Positions 9,054 through 17,664 of a stretch of DNA of 64,000 nucleotides are shown piece after piece. The number at the start of each line of letters is the position of its first letter. The stretch's first letter is position 1. Source of the DNA: UBA9926 sp023261215 (lineage in GTDB: Bacteria; Pseudomonadota; Gammaproteobacteria; Pseudomonadales; Azotimanducaceae); contig JAYPYV010000007.1 in NCBI GenBank assembly GCA_038136035.1, positions 1 to 64,000 on the forward strand. The letters are read 5' to 3'. The notes beneath the pieces were generated by a model. The model searched no databases and was not told where the DNA came from. It worked only from the letters and a program-made list of their open reading frames with translations. Made by a program: the position numbers and the translations under genes.

Positions 9054-10157
9054 ATGCTGCGTTCGCTCACTGGCATCGCCGTTATCGCGCTGACTGCCCT
9101 CTTTTTTTATTTCGCTGGCGCACGGGACCTTCCCGTCGCGAGCGAGGCACTTGCCGAAGACTTGGCACCGCTGATCGATCTCACCAACGATGAGGCCAAC
9201 AACATCAGTGTCTTCGAGGCTGCCAGCCCCTCGGTGGTTTTTGTCACGAACACGCAACTGCGTCGGCGCCGGTTCTCACTCAATGTCATGGAGATACCCA
9301 AGGGCTCTGGCACCGGTTTTGTCTGGGATCCGAGCGGACTGATCGTGACGAATTTTCACGTTGTCTACGGCGCCAACAAAATCACAATTACGCTTCAGTC
9401 GGGTAATAGCTACGAGGCTGAGGTTGTGGGCGCCTCACCAGAAAAGGATATCGCGCTGCTAAAAATCGATGCCCCGGATGAAGATCTGGTCGCGCTACCT
9501 TTGGGTGACTCGAGTACTTTGGCTGTTGGACGTAAAGTCCTGGCGATTGGCAATCCCTTCGCGCTTGATACCACGCTCACGGTCGGTGTGGTGAGCGCCC
9601 TAGGTCGAGAAATTAAGTCCATGAATAACCGGACTATTTCCGGCGTCATTCAGACGGACGCGGCCATCAACCCCGGGAATTCGGGAGGTCCTCTTCTGAA
9701 TTCGAGAGGTGAGCTGATCGGTGTTAACACCGCCATCTTCAGTCCGTCAGGTGCCAGTGCAGGCATCGGTTTCGCGATTCCGGTCGCCACGGTAAAGAGC
9801 ATCATTCCTCAGTTACAGAAATACGGCCGACTCTACAGGCCTATCTTGGGGATTGAGACGCTCTCTGATTCTTGGGCAAGCCGATTGAAGATCAAAGGTG
9901 TCGTTATCTTCGCTGTTAAACCCGGACTGCCCGCAGCAAAGGCGGGGCTCATCGGCGTGCGTGAGGACATCCGTGGAAACATCCATTTGGGCGATATCAT
10001 CATTGCTATCGACGGTGAGCCCGTCACGGACGAGGATTCCATGCTGTCGCTTCTGGAGAATCATCAGCCCGGCGATACCGTTCGCATTACGTGCCTCAGA
10101 GACGAGGACATCACTGAATACGAGCTCACGCTTGCACCCCCCGATGCCGAGCTCTAG
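9054..10157 (+). CDS. S1C-type periplasmic serine protease with one PDZ domain (DegS/AlgW-like)
   Basis: A 367-residue trypsin-like protease anchored by an N-terminal hydrophobic segment (about residues 5-20). The triad is visible: His102 in NFHVVYGA, Asp132 in EKDIALLKID, and Ser210 in NPGNSGGPLL. A single PDZ domain follows (about residues 265-360). One PDZ plus a membrane anchor is the DegS/AlgW layout; DegS-type enzymes cut the anti-sigma factor RseA when misfolded outer-membrane proteins bind the PDZ. The ATG was chosen because AAGGA precedes it and it yields the anchor; an upstream in-frame ATG would lie inside tolC. The downstream lipoprotein gene overlaps it by 14 bp. A DegP/HhoB role cannot be excluded. 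Confidence 0.85.
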   Translation: MLRSLTGIAVIALTALFFYFAGARDLPVASEALAEDLAPLIDLTNDEANNISVFEAASPSVVFVTNTQLRRRRFSLNVMEIPKGSGTGFVWDPSGLIVTNFHVVYGANKITITLQSGNSYEAEVVGASPEKDIALLKIDAPDEDLVALPLGDSSTLAVGRKVLAIGNPFALDTTLTVGVVSALGREIKSMNNRTISGVIQTDAAINPGNSGGPLLNSRGELIGVNTAIFSPSGASAGIGFAIPVATVKSIIPQLQKYGRLYRPILGIETLSDSWASRLKIKGVVIFAVKPGLPAAKAGLIGVREDIRGNIHLGDIIIAIDGEPVTDEDSMLSLLENHQPGDTVRITCLRDEDITEYELTLAPPDAEL

Positions 10158-10794
10158 GCGGACGCATACAATTCTTAATCGTCACATTCCTAGAGACCGC
10201 TACTCAAACTGCTCGCGCAACCCAGGATATTCACTGCGTGTATTGCCTCTCATCCTTCTACTCCTGGTGAGTAGCTGCACTCATCACCCACCAACGACGC
10301 ATTATGAAATTCGGGCGCCCATTCCAGAGGGATGGCAAGAGGTTGAAGGGTTCACAAGCAGAGCCCTTAAACTCAGTCGATTTGAATCCCCGTTAAGTGC
10401 GGAGGGGCAGACAGCGATACAGCTTGAGCACAGCAAATTGGGCAGCCCGCCGGATCTCAATCACCTGCTCAAGATCGAGCAATCCATTCAGCGAGCGCGG
10501 TGTCCGTCTAGTACAACAGAATCTTTCTCAAGCAGCGAAGAGGCAGGATTCTATATCGAACTCCTCATTAGCAGCTGCTGGGATCCCCCCCAGCAGGCGC
10601 CCCTTCTATCCATGACCAAGTATTTCCTGGCTAAAGATCAGTTTCGTATTAGCGTTGATTTTTTCCCGATCAATTCAACATTGACGCTGCGAGACGGCGC
10701 GGTTCGATCCTGGATTCAGCGATGGAGTACGCAACTGCGAGAGGTTGTCATTTGTCCACTAGACGCCCCGGTTGAAAACTGTGGTTCGAGCTGA
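10144..10794 (+). CDS. Hypothetical lipoprotein
   Basis: A 216-residue protein I do not recognise. A hydrophobic run (residues 31-43) ends in VSSC, a lipobox that would make Cys45 the lipidated residue. The n-region before it is unusually long (about 30 residues, arginine-rich), so translation may start later at a non-ATG codon. The mature part is about 170 residues with no transmembrane segment. It contains four cysteines in the middle and end (contexts RARCPSS, SSCWDPP, VICPLD, ENCGSS), which could form disulfides in the periplasm. It overlaps the protease gene upstream by 14 bp and comF downstream by about 20 bp, suggesting coupled translation, and may be a partner of the protease. Confidence 0.6.
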   Translation: MPSSRRTHTILNRHIPRDRYSNCSRNPGYSLRVLPLILLLLVSSCTHHPPTTHYEIRAPIPEGWQEVEGFTSRALKLSRFESPLSAEGQTAIQLEHSKLGSPPDLNHLLKIEQSIQRARCPSSTTESFSSSEEAGFYIELLISSCWDPPQQAPLLSMTKYFLAKDQFRISVDFFPINSTLTLRDGAVRSWIQRWSTQLREVVICPLDAPVENCGSS

Positions 10795-11587
10795 ACCCAC
10801 CTTTTCAGAAGGGGCGAGTCCCGCTATCGCCAAATTTGCACCCTTACTATTTCCCCGCGCTTGGCCCCTCATTCTTAGGGGATTGTCTTCGCTGCGCTTA
10901 TCTGGAAGCTGCCTTTTATGCGACGGCGATGAAGCAAGTCCAGGCGGCTCGCTTTGCTTGGATTGCCGCAGAGATTTACCTTGGCTCTCACGGTATTGTC
11001 ACCGGTGCGGCCTACCCCGGACGGGCGATTCAATAGAACCGTCGTGCGGGCCTTGCAGGCTCAATCCACCGCTCTTTGACGCCATGATTCCCGCGCTGAC
11101 CTATGAATTCCCCGTTGATCAGTTGATTAAAGCGTTCAAGTTACATGGACGCCTTCACGTCGGGCGGCTTCTGGCTGAGCTACTGATTGATGCTGTCAAC
11201 CAAAGGCAGCGTCGGTTCGATCTGCTACTCCCAATGCCGTTACACGCCTGGAAAAGATGGCGCCGAGGATTCAATCAAGCAGAGCTCCTTGCTGAAGATC
11301 TAAGCCGCGCGATTGAGATTCCAACCTCTCGTCACGTTCTGAGACAAGTGCGACAAACCCAGGCCATGAAGTCACTGAACGCGAGCGAACGACGGGCGAT
11401 CATCACTGATGCGTTCATCACCACTCAGTCACTGGCAGGACTTCGCATTGCGCTGATTGATGATGTGGTCACCACCATGGCCACGGCCAATGAGGCCACT
11501 CGGATCATCAAGGCCGCCGGCGCACAATCTGTCACTGTGCTCTGTGTCGCGCGAACCCTCGGCACCGATCAAACCAGGTCTGAATGA
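10772..11587 (+). CDS. comF: ComF family phosphoribosyltransferase-like protein
   Basis: A ComF/GntX-type protein involved in DNA uptake or use of DNA in competent bacteria. The N-terminal zinc-binding region has eight cysteines in pairs (about residues 47, 50, 62, 65, 76, 79, 92, 95), followed by a phosphoribosyltransferase fold with the PRPP loop IALIDDVVTT near residue 228. The conserved RGFNQAELLA motif is present. There is no ATG in front of the domain: the listed start is TTG and a GTG nine bases later is equally possible, so the first 30-40 residues are uncertain. With the type IV pilus genes elsewhere in the window it hints at natural competence. Confidence 0.85.
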   Translation: MKTVVRAEPTFSEGASPAIAKFAPLLFPRAWPLILRGLSSLRLSGSCLLCDGDEASPGGSLCLDCRRDLPWLSRYCHRCGLPRTGDSIEPSCGPCRLNPPLFDAMIPALTYEFPVDQLIKAFKLHGRLHVGRLLAELLIDAVNQRQRRFDLLLPMPLHAWKRWRRGFNQAELLAEDLSRAIEIPTSRHVLRQVRQTQAMKSLNASERRAIITDAFITTQSLAGLRIALIDDVVTTMATANEATRIIKAAGAQSVTVLCVARTLGTDQTRSE

Positions 11588-11657
11588 GACTCTCGACCAC
11601 CAAGATCCATCCTTCAGGTGTGATAAAGTCGAGGCTGAATTTTTTAAGGCTCGCAAC

Positions 11658-12512
11658 ATGGATTGGCAGTCGCTCGGTCACCTCGCCACAACCTTTGAAT
11701 CTACCCACATTGCACCAGAAGGGGCTGCTGCCGCGTTTTATATTGTGGTCTCTGGCGATGACTTACTGATTAGAGACGACGACAGTGATATCTCCCCTCT
11801 CAGTCTCGACGATTGGCGCTGGTGCGGACTTGAGGCGCGCTCAGAACACTGCTTGGGCGTGGTCAACCAAGTGCCCATATTCGCCGTTGAGGTCGATGAG
11901 GATGTAGACCAACCTGAGGGCTACGGCTTCGAGTCACTGTGGTGGTTCCTCGGCAAGGTGGACAGCGACCTCTTTTACTTGTTGGGCCGAGCCAAACAAA
12001 TCATCGAATGGCATCGAACCCACCGGTTTTGTGGCCAATGTGGCAGTGAAACGTCTCTCAACCAGGGCGATCGGAGCTACCAGTGCGGCGATTGTCGATT
12101 ATTCTTTTACCCAAGGCTATCCCCCAGCATTATCGTCTGTGTGAACAAGGGCACTGAGATTCTGCTGGCAAAGAACGTCAACGCTCGAGGTAATTTTTAC
12201 TCCACGCTGGCGGGCTTTGTGGAACCGGGAGAATCGATTGAAACCACGGTTCACCGAGAGGTGTTTGAGGAAGTTGGCATCCGAGTTAAAAACCTGAAAT
12301 ATTTTTCGAGTCAGTCCTGGCCCTTTCCCAACTCGCTCATGCTCGGATTTCACGCAGAATATGACAGTGGGGACATCACCATTCAGGAAGCCGAACTTGC
12401 GGACGCGCAATGGTTCCCTTACGACCAATTGCCCAATCCACCCGCGATGATTTCAATTTCCGGATGGCTCATCAATGATTTTGTCCAGCGCGCATCTCGC
12501 GGCGAGGTGTAG
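11658..12512 (+). CDS. nudC: NADH pyrophosphatase (Nudix)
   Basis: A 284-residue Nudix enzyme of the NudC type, which cleaves NADH/NAD to NMN and AMP and can remove NAD caps from RNA. It has the zinc ribbon CGQCG...CGDC (about residues 128-148), an intact Nudix box GFVEPGESIETTVHREVFEE, and the downstream NudC motif as SQSWPFPNS where the consensus is SQPWPFPxS. The ATG follows an AAGG sequence 8 bases upstream and gives the usual NudC start; longer frames upstream run over comF. The 3' end overlaps modA by 38 bp. Confidence 0.9.
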   Translation: MDWQSLGHLATTFESTHIAPEGAAAAFYIVVSGDDLLIRDDDSDISPLSLDDWRWCGLEARSEHCLGVVNQVPIFAVEVDEDVDQPEGYGFESLWWFLGKVDSDLFYLLGRAKQIIEWHRTHRFCGQCGSETSLNQGDRSYQCGDCRLFFYPRLSPSIIVCVNKGTEILLAKNVNARGNFYSTLAGFVEPGESIETTVHREVFEEVGIRVKNLKYFSSQSWPFPNSLMLGFHAEYDSGDITIQEAELADAQWFPYDQLPNPPAMISISGWLINDFVQRASRGEV

Positions 12513-13272
12513 CTCACTGATCTCGCGCGCCCTCTTGGGCCTCTGGCTCTGGTCGAGCTCAATCATTGTCACGGCGGAACCGCTTTCCATTGCGGTCGCC
12601 TCAAATTTCAGACTACCGCTCATCGAACTCCTTCAAGAGGGGCTCGGCGCTGGTGATGATGATTTTCATCTCAATGCGGCGGCATCGGGCCTGCTCTTTG
12701 CTCAGATCCAGCAGGGTGCAAGGTATCATCTCTTCTTTTCTGCTGATGGCGCGCGTCCTGAACGACTGATGCAGTTAGGTATTGCGATCCCCGGTTCGCT
12801 AAGACCCTATGCCATGGGTCAACTCGTACTCTGGCTCCCAAACCGTCAGCACGCGTGGGATGATGCGCTCGAAGCATTCCGAGGATTGATCGCGATTGCC
12901 AATCCGTTACACGCCCCCTACGGCGCCGCGGCTGAGACGCTGGTGGCTAACGGGTGGCTACCTCATCGCAAAGATGTGGTCTTTGCCGCCAATGTGGGCA
13001 TCGCCTTTCAGTATGCCGAGCAAGGAGTGGTCGAAGGCGCATTCATTTCCAAAACCCAGGCCCTATTCGCGAGCCTTCCCGAGCAAGACCTCCTGACAAT
13101 TGATCCTCGGCTCTACCCGGTGATTGAGCAAAAACGCGTCGTTCTGGCGATCCATCCTCTAGGGGAACAACTGCTTGCCTATCTGGATTCCAGCAAAGGC
13201 GCGGATCACTTAAGACGCCTTGGCTACCAGCCCCCCGCCCAACCTCCTATTGGAAATCACCATGAGCGTTGA
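12475..13272 (+). CDS. modA: Molybdate ABC transporter, periplasmic binding protein
   Basis: A 265-residue type 2 solute-binding protein. A signal peptide ends around VTA-EP (residue 35) and the mature part opens SIAVASNF, with ASGLLFAQIQQGARYHLFFSAD matching the ModA oxyanion-binding region. It would capture molybdate (or tungstate) in the periplasm and pass it to ModBC. The ATG sits inside the end of nudC; the reading frame then overlaps modB by 11 bp. Molybdate is favoured by the complete modABC order, but tungstate cannot be told apart by sequence. Confidence 0.85.
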   Translation: MILSSAHLAARCSSLISRALLGLWLWSSSIIVTAEPLSIAVASNFRLPLIELLQEGLGAGDDDFHLNAAASGLLFAQIQQGARYHLFFSADGARPERLMQLGIAIPGSLRPYAMGQLVLWLPNRQHAWDDALEAFRGLIAIANPLHAPYGAAAETLVANGWLPHRKDVVFAANVGIAFQYAEQGVVEGAFISKTQALFASLPEQDLLTIDPRLYPVIEQKRVVLAIHPLGEQLLAYLDSSKGADHLRRLGYQPPAQPPIGNHHER

Positions 13273-13948
13273 GTGGTCGGTCATCATCACCACGGTCCAA
13301 CTTGCCGCAACCACGACGCTGGTCCTTGCAATTGCTGGCCTACCGCTCGCGTGGTGGCTCGCCAGAAGCGAATCACTGACGGCTCGTCTGGCACAACCGC
13401 TGGTTTCCCTACCATTGGTTCTGCCCCCGACTGTGATCGGGTTTTATCTCCTGCTCGCGTTTGCGCCTCAAGGCGCCCTGGGGCAAAGTTGGCAATTCTT
13501 GTTTGACGCCTCCTTGGCTTTCAGTTTTGCCGGGCTCGTGATTGGGTCGACACTGTATTCACTGCCCTTTTTTGTCCAACCGATGGTGGTGGCGTTTCGC
13601 CAAATCCCTCAATCACTCATTGACGCCAGTCGCGTGCTGGGCGCTGGCACCCTCGATCGTTTCTTCACAGTGTCCATCCCGCTCGCCCGGCATGGCTTTC
13701 TGATCGCCTGCGTCATGACCTTTGCTCACACCGTGGGCGAATTCGGTATTGTCCTCATGATTGGCGGCAACATTCCTGAAGAAACACGGGTCGTGTCCGT
13801 CGCCCTTTTCGATTATGTTGAAACCCTAGACTACGCACGGGCCCACGCCCTGGCTGCCTCACTGATTGGCTTCGCGTTTACCGCATTAATCACTGTGGAA
13901 TGGCTCAATCATAGAGCTGGGCAGTCGAAAATGGGGGGGCATCAATGA
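13262..13948 (+). CDS. modB: Molybdate ABC transporter permease
   Basis: A 228-residue inner-membrane permease with about five hydrophobic segments. The EAA-type loop that docks the ATPase is visible around residue 125 (AFRQIPQSLIDASRVLGAG). The ATG chosen matches the ModB N-terminus MSVEWSVI and follows GGA; an earlier in-frame start would lie inside modA. It overlaps modA by 11 bp and modC by 4 bp (ATGA), so the three are translationally coupled. Confidence 0.9.
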   Translation: MSVEWSVIITTVQLAATTTLVLAIAGLPLAWWLARSESLTARLAQPLVSLPLVLPPTVIGFYLLLAFAPQGALGQSWQFLFDASLAFSFAGLVIGSTLYSLPFFVQPMVVAFRQIPQSLIDASRVLGAGTLDRFFTVSIPLARHGFLIACVMTFAHTVGEFGIVLMIGGNIPEETRVVSVALFDYVETLDYARAHALAASLIGFAFTALITVEWLNHRAGQSKMGGHQ

Positions 13949-15042
13949 CACCTTTAAGTCATGGCCCACAAGCAACGCTTTCGGTCGATCTCAACATCAC
14001 TCGAGCCTCGAAGCCTGTACTCAATTGCGCGTTCGAAACCGTTCTCAGTGGCGTGTTGGCACTTTATGGACAATCAGGTGCGGGGAAATCAACGTTACTA
14101 AAAGCCATTGCGGGGCTTTGCCCGGAACGCGAATCCGTGGGCACCACCATTCGGTTTGGCGATGAGCTCTGGCAAGCGAAACATCACTTCTCCGCACCCG
14201 AGGCGCGCGGCATCGGCTTTGTATTCCAAGATCAGCAACTGCTACCGCACCTCAGCGTACGCGGCAACTTAGCCTACGCTGAGCGCCGAGCCCATCAGCA
14301 GCTTGGACTCGATTGGACCGCAGTCGTCGAGGCGACCGATATCGGTTCATTGCTTGATCGCGCGCCCTCCACATTATCGGGCGGAGAACAACAACGGGTG
14401 GGCCTCGCCAGAACCTTGATTAACCAACCTAGGTTGCTGTTGCTCGATGAGCCGTTGGCGTCTCTCGATCCCCGCGCTCGTATGCAGTTGATTCGAATTC
14501 TTCTGCGGATCAAGTCAGAATTCGGCGTACCTATGATTTACGTGAGCCATCGCTGGGATGAAATTGTGCGTCTTGCAGACACAGTTTTGTGGCTCGAATC
14601 CGGTTTGCTCAAACGCTATGAACCCCTCAGCGAGCTCGCCGCCGACTTTGAACTTGCGAAATACCATCTGGAGGATGCCGCTTGCGTCCTGATAGGTCGA
14701 GCCTCGAAGCTGGATGAAACTCAGGAACTGACCGAATTGACCATCGGCCAGCAGAGCATGTGGATTCCCGACACGACGTTATCGATGAACACTGACCATC
14801 GCTTACTGATCCGAGTACAGGATGTCAGCTTGTCCCTCTCCGAGCATCCCAACAGCAGCATTTTGAATCACTTAAGGTGTGCGGTTGAGGGAATTGATCT
14901 AAGCGGGGGCCGTGCGCTGATTCGCTTAAATTGTGAAGGCCAATCGTTTCTCGCCCAGATCACTCGCAAGTCTTGCGAGAGCCTCAATCTTGAGCCGGGA
15001 CAGACGCTCCTAGCCCACATCAAAGCCTCCGTGCTCTCGTAG
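13945..15042 (+). CDS. modC: Molybdate ABC transporter ATP-binding protein
   Basis: A 365-residue ATPase of the ModC type. Walker A GQSGAGKS is at residues 42-49, the signature LSGGEQQRVGLAR and Walker B LLLLDEPLASLD follow, and the H-loop histidine is in YVSHRWDE. A C-terminal TOBE-like domain (about residues 290-360) is where ModC binds molybdate for feedback control. No ModE-type regulator and no molybdopterin genes are visible in the window. The start codon overlaps the modB stop codon. Confidence 0.92.
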   Translation: MTPLSHGPQATLSVDLNITRASKPVLNCAFETVLSGVLALYGQSGAGKSTLLKAIAGLCPERESVGTTIRFGDELWQAKHHFSAPEARGIGFVFQDQQLLPHLSVRGNLAYAERRAHQQLGLDWTAVVEATDIGSLLDRAPSTLSGGEQQRVGLARTLINQPRLLLLDEPLASLDPRARMQLIRILLRIKSEFGVPMIYVSHRWDEIVRLADTVLWLESGLLKRYEPLSELAADFELAKYHLEDAACVLIGRASKLDETQELTELTIGQQSMWIPDTTLSMNTDHRLLIRVQDVSLSLSEHPNSSILNHLRCAVEGIDLSGGRALIRLNCEGQSFLAQITRKSCESLNLEPGQTLLAHIKASVLS

Positions 15043-15052
15043 GGCGTCACTC

Positions 15053-16051
15053 ATGCCACCAGCAGATTTCTCAGCTTTAACGCCCGACACCATCTTGGAC
15101 GCGATCGAATCGCTGGGTCTGCGACCTGACGCAAGGCTGATTGAGCTCAATAGCTACGAGAATCGCGTTTACCAAATTGGCATTGAAGATGACGAGCCGA
15201 TCATAGCTAAGTTTTATCGCGCGAATCGGTGGACTGACGAGCAAATCCTTGAGGAGCATCAGTTCACGTTCGAGCTCAAGGCGGAAGAGCTCTCCGTCGT
15301 TGCGCCCATCCGCATCGAGGATAAGAGTCTCTTGTTCGACCAAAAACTGCGGTTTTCGGTGTTTCCGAGACAAGGCGGGCGAGCGCCCCCGGTTGACGAT
15401 CTTAATTGCCTAGAGACGCTTGGTCGGCATATCGCGATGATCCATTCCATTGGCCGCCGGCAGACCTTCGACCATCGACCCGCTCTGTCGATTGAGGCCT
15501 TCGGGCATCAAGCGGCCGCTTCCGTTCTGAGCGGCAACCTGATCCCGGACACTGCGCGAGAGGGTTATCGAGCAGTCACCGATCAAATACTCGCGCAACT
15601 TGAACAGTTTAGATCCGCTTTGACGAGTCACACACTTCGGGTTCACGGAGATTGCCACATGGGTAACGTGCTGTGGCGAGAGTCTCAACCCCATTTCGTT
15701 GACTTCGACGATGCTCGGACAGGGCCAGCCATTCAGGATTTGTGGATGTTGCTTTCCGGACCGGTTGAGGAGCAAATCAGCCAGTGGCAGGCCATCATGC
15801 GAGGGTATCGCGCTTTACGAGATTTTGATTCAAGCGAGCTCCAATTAATCGAGCCGCTTCGAACATTGAGACTTATCCATCATGCTGCTTGGGTCAGTCA
15901 GCGGTGGGAAGAACCCGCATTTCAGAGAGCTTTTTCGTTTATCGGCTCCGAAAAATTTTGGTCCGAGCATATCCTGGCCCTGCGAGAGCAACTCGGGGAG
16001 CTCAGCGCGGGACCCAGCGCGCTGACCGATCAACTGAGATGGGTCACCTGA
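15053..16051 (+). CDS. srkA: Stress response kinase A-like serine/threonine kinase (YihE/RdoA)
   Basis: A 332-residue kinase of the aminoglycoside-phosphotransferase fold. The catalytic loop is VHGDCHMGNVLW (near residue 200) and the metal-binding motif FVDFDDARTGPAIQDLW follows. The nucleotide-binding lysine is in EPIIAKFYR. In E. coli the protein protects cells from death under stress and is coregulated with dsbA; dsbA is not adjacent here. The start is 11 bp after modC. The gene ends 1 bp from the end of the convergent acyltransferase gene. Confidence 0.9.
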   Translation: MPPADFSALTPDTILDAIESLGLRPDARLIELNSYENRVYQIGIEDDEPIIAKFYRANRWTDEQILEEHQFTFELKAEELSVVAPIRIEDKSLLFDQKLRFSVFPRQGGRAPPVDDLNCLETLGRHIAMIHSIGRRQTFDHRPALSIEAFGHQAAASVLSGNLIPDTAREGYRAVTDQILAQLEQFRSALTSHTLRVHGDCHMGNVLWRESQPHFVDFDDARTGPAIQDLWMLLSGPVEEQISQWQAIMRGYRALRDFDSSELQLIEPLRTLRLIHHAAWVSQRWEEPAFQRAFSFIGSEKFWSEHILALREQLGELSAGPSALTDQLRWVT

Positions 16052-16052
16052 A

Positions 16053-17243
16053 TTAGCCCTCCAAGTTTTTGAGCATGAGGGGCGCCGCATACATCTTGAG
16101 CATATCCTCTCGGTCTTCAGGTGGACAATTTAAAACGCGATCTGATCCCTTGGCTTCGTCCGCCGAGGCAAGCGCTGCATGAAGATCGGTGGATTCAAGC
16201 ATCCGCACAGCCCAATCATTGATCGGGAAGATGCATTGGCCCTGCAAAATGGCCTCATCCAATTGAGCCGCCAGCGCCTCTAAACTCTCTGGAATGGTGG
16301 TCATTGGCGGCCCTAGGGTCAGCACAACGCGTCCCTTGAAGCCGGTCAAACCCAGCGCGAGATTCCTCAGATCCTCGCCAGATGATTTCTGATAACCCCC
16401 TGTTTCTCGGCGCAATCGAACCTCTCGAGCCTTGGCCTGATCTAGCGGATCAAATTCATAAGATAAGGTGGTGGCTACGATGTTCAGCCGCCCAAAGTGC
16501 TCCCTGACGCTCGCTTTGCGATCACTCAAATGCAACATCTTCAGTACCGACACATCGGTCAAATCCCGCCCGTCTTTTGCGCGGCCCTCACTTTGAGCGA
16601 TCCAAACGGAATCACCCTGATCGATGGAATCACCGATGTATTTAGACGCAGCAACCAAGTCCTTGTAGACATCCCTTGGATTGGTGCCCGTGCGATTGAT
16701 AAAGAAGCTCTTATTTAGACGCATCAAATCGGTTGCGTACGCCTGCTCAACGAGGTTATCGCCAACCGCGATGCGAACCGTCCTCAAGCCATGGCGATGA
16801 AGCGCCAAATTCAGCAACATCGAGTCGCCGGCAATGTCTCGATGATTACTGATAAAAAGATAGCCTTGGGCTTTATCAAGGTGCTCGATCCCACGAACCT
16901 CAAAAGACACCATTGAGGAGGACACCAATCGCTCGACGAATTCACGGACCAGCGCCTGAAATCGGTCAATGGAGTCGATGCCTCCAACGAGCCGCTTCAG
17001 CCTCCTGAGAAGCAGCCACTTTGCGATCGGTGGGATCCATCGAGACACTCGCGGCAACGACCATTGGGCGAGTACGCTGAGAAAATTTTGATCAGCGATC
17101 AGCCGCGCCAGCACGCCCTCGACATCTTCATCCTGGTAGGGAAACCGCTCGATCAAAGCTCTGAATCCTTGAGATTTTCTAACACCCTTCCGGGAACTGA
17201 CGCCTACTTTTTTGTGGAAGCGCCGCCTAACGAACCTCGTCAA
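16053..17243 (-). CDS. PlsC-like acyltransferase
   Basis: A glycerolipid acyltransferase-like protein. Motif I reads ISNHRDIAGD, followed by FFINRTGT and the third motif IAQSEGRAKDG, the usual order for acyl transfer to glycerol phosphates. The aspartate spacing in motif I (NHRDxxxD) is of the type found in long PlsC relatives with an N-terminal extension. The listed start is TTG; a second TTG at 17156 is preceded by AAGGA at good spacing and starts directly at the conserved ALIERFPYQDED region, giving 367 residues. I cannot decide between them. Function in phospholipid synthesis is likely, but the exact acceptor is unknown. Confidence 0.75.
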   Translation of the reverse strand: MTRFVRRRFHKKVGVSSRKGVRKSQGFRALIERFPYQDEDVEGVLARLIADQNFLSVLAQWSLPRVSRWIPPIAKWLLLRRLKRLVGGIDSIDRFQALVREFVERLVSSSMVSFEVRGIEHLDKAQGYLFISNHRDIAGDSMLLNLALHRHGLRTVRIAVGDNLVEQAYATDLMRLNKSFFINRTGTNPRDVYKDLVAASKYIGDSIDQGDSVWIAQSEGRAKDGRDLTDVSVLKMLHLSDRKASVREHFGRLNIVATTLSYEFDPLDQAKAREVRLRRETGGYQKSSGEDLRNLALGLTGFKGRVVLTLGPPMTTIPESLEALAAQLDEAILQGQCIFPINDWAVRMLESTDLHAALASADEAKGSDRVLNCPPEDREDMLKMYAAPLMLKNLEG

Positions 17244-17664
17244 AGCTCCTCTTCGGAGACTCTCTCAAACAGCCCAATGCCAAGGACTCTCCAATAAGAT
17301 TCTCCACAAAGACGCTCGAGAAAAGCTCACGCCAAAAGCGCGCTAGGATCACCACTTGAACATATCGGTAAGATCGCTGCTTACCGTCCTTCAATCATCA
17401 GTCGACATCAGCGCGTGGTACAACGGCCAATCGCCCATGAATTCTCGCGCGGTGATTATAGCGAGAACGCGAGGCATCGCCCATGTCATACGGGATACAT
17501 ATACTGTGATTCACACGCCAAGACAGCGTGGCGGTTATGCCAACCCGAGTCAGGCTTTAACCCTCTCGAAGCTAGATTTTTTGCGCCTCTGCCATCCATT
17601 ACCCATGTTCACTTTTCGAGAGGGATCTTTCGTTTCAGACCCATTCAAGCGCCCAATCGCCAAT
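17244..17664. other. 421-bp gap with an inverted repeat, no gene seen
   Basis: No reading frame here looks like a gene. The clearest structure is a perfect 10-bp inverted repeat, CCCTCTCGAA at 17561-17570 and TTCGAGAGGG at 17615-17624, with a 44-bp loop. A weaker pair CTCGCG/CGCGAG lies just upstream (about 17443-17475). The gap separates two minus-strand genes and probably contains the acyltransferase promoter. Confidence 0.3.
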
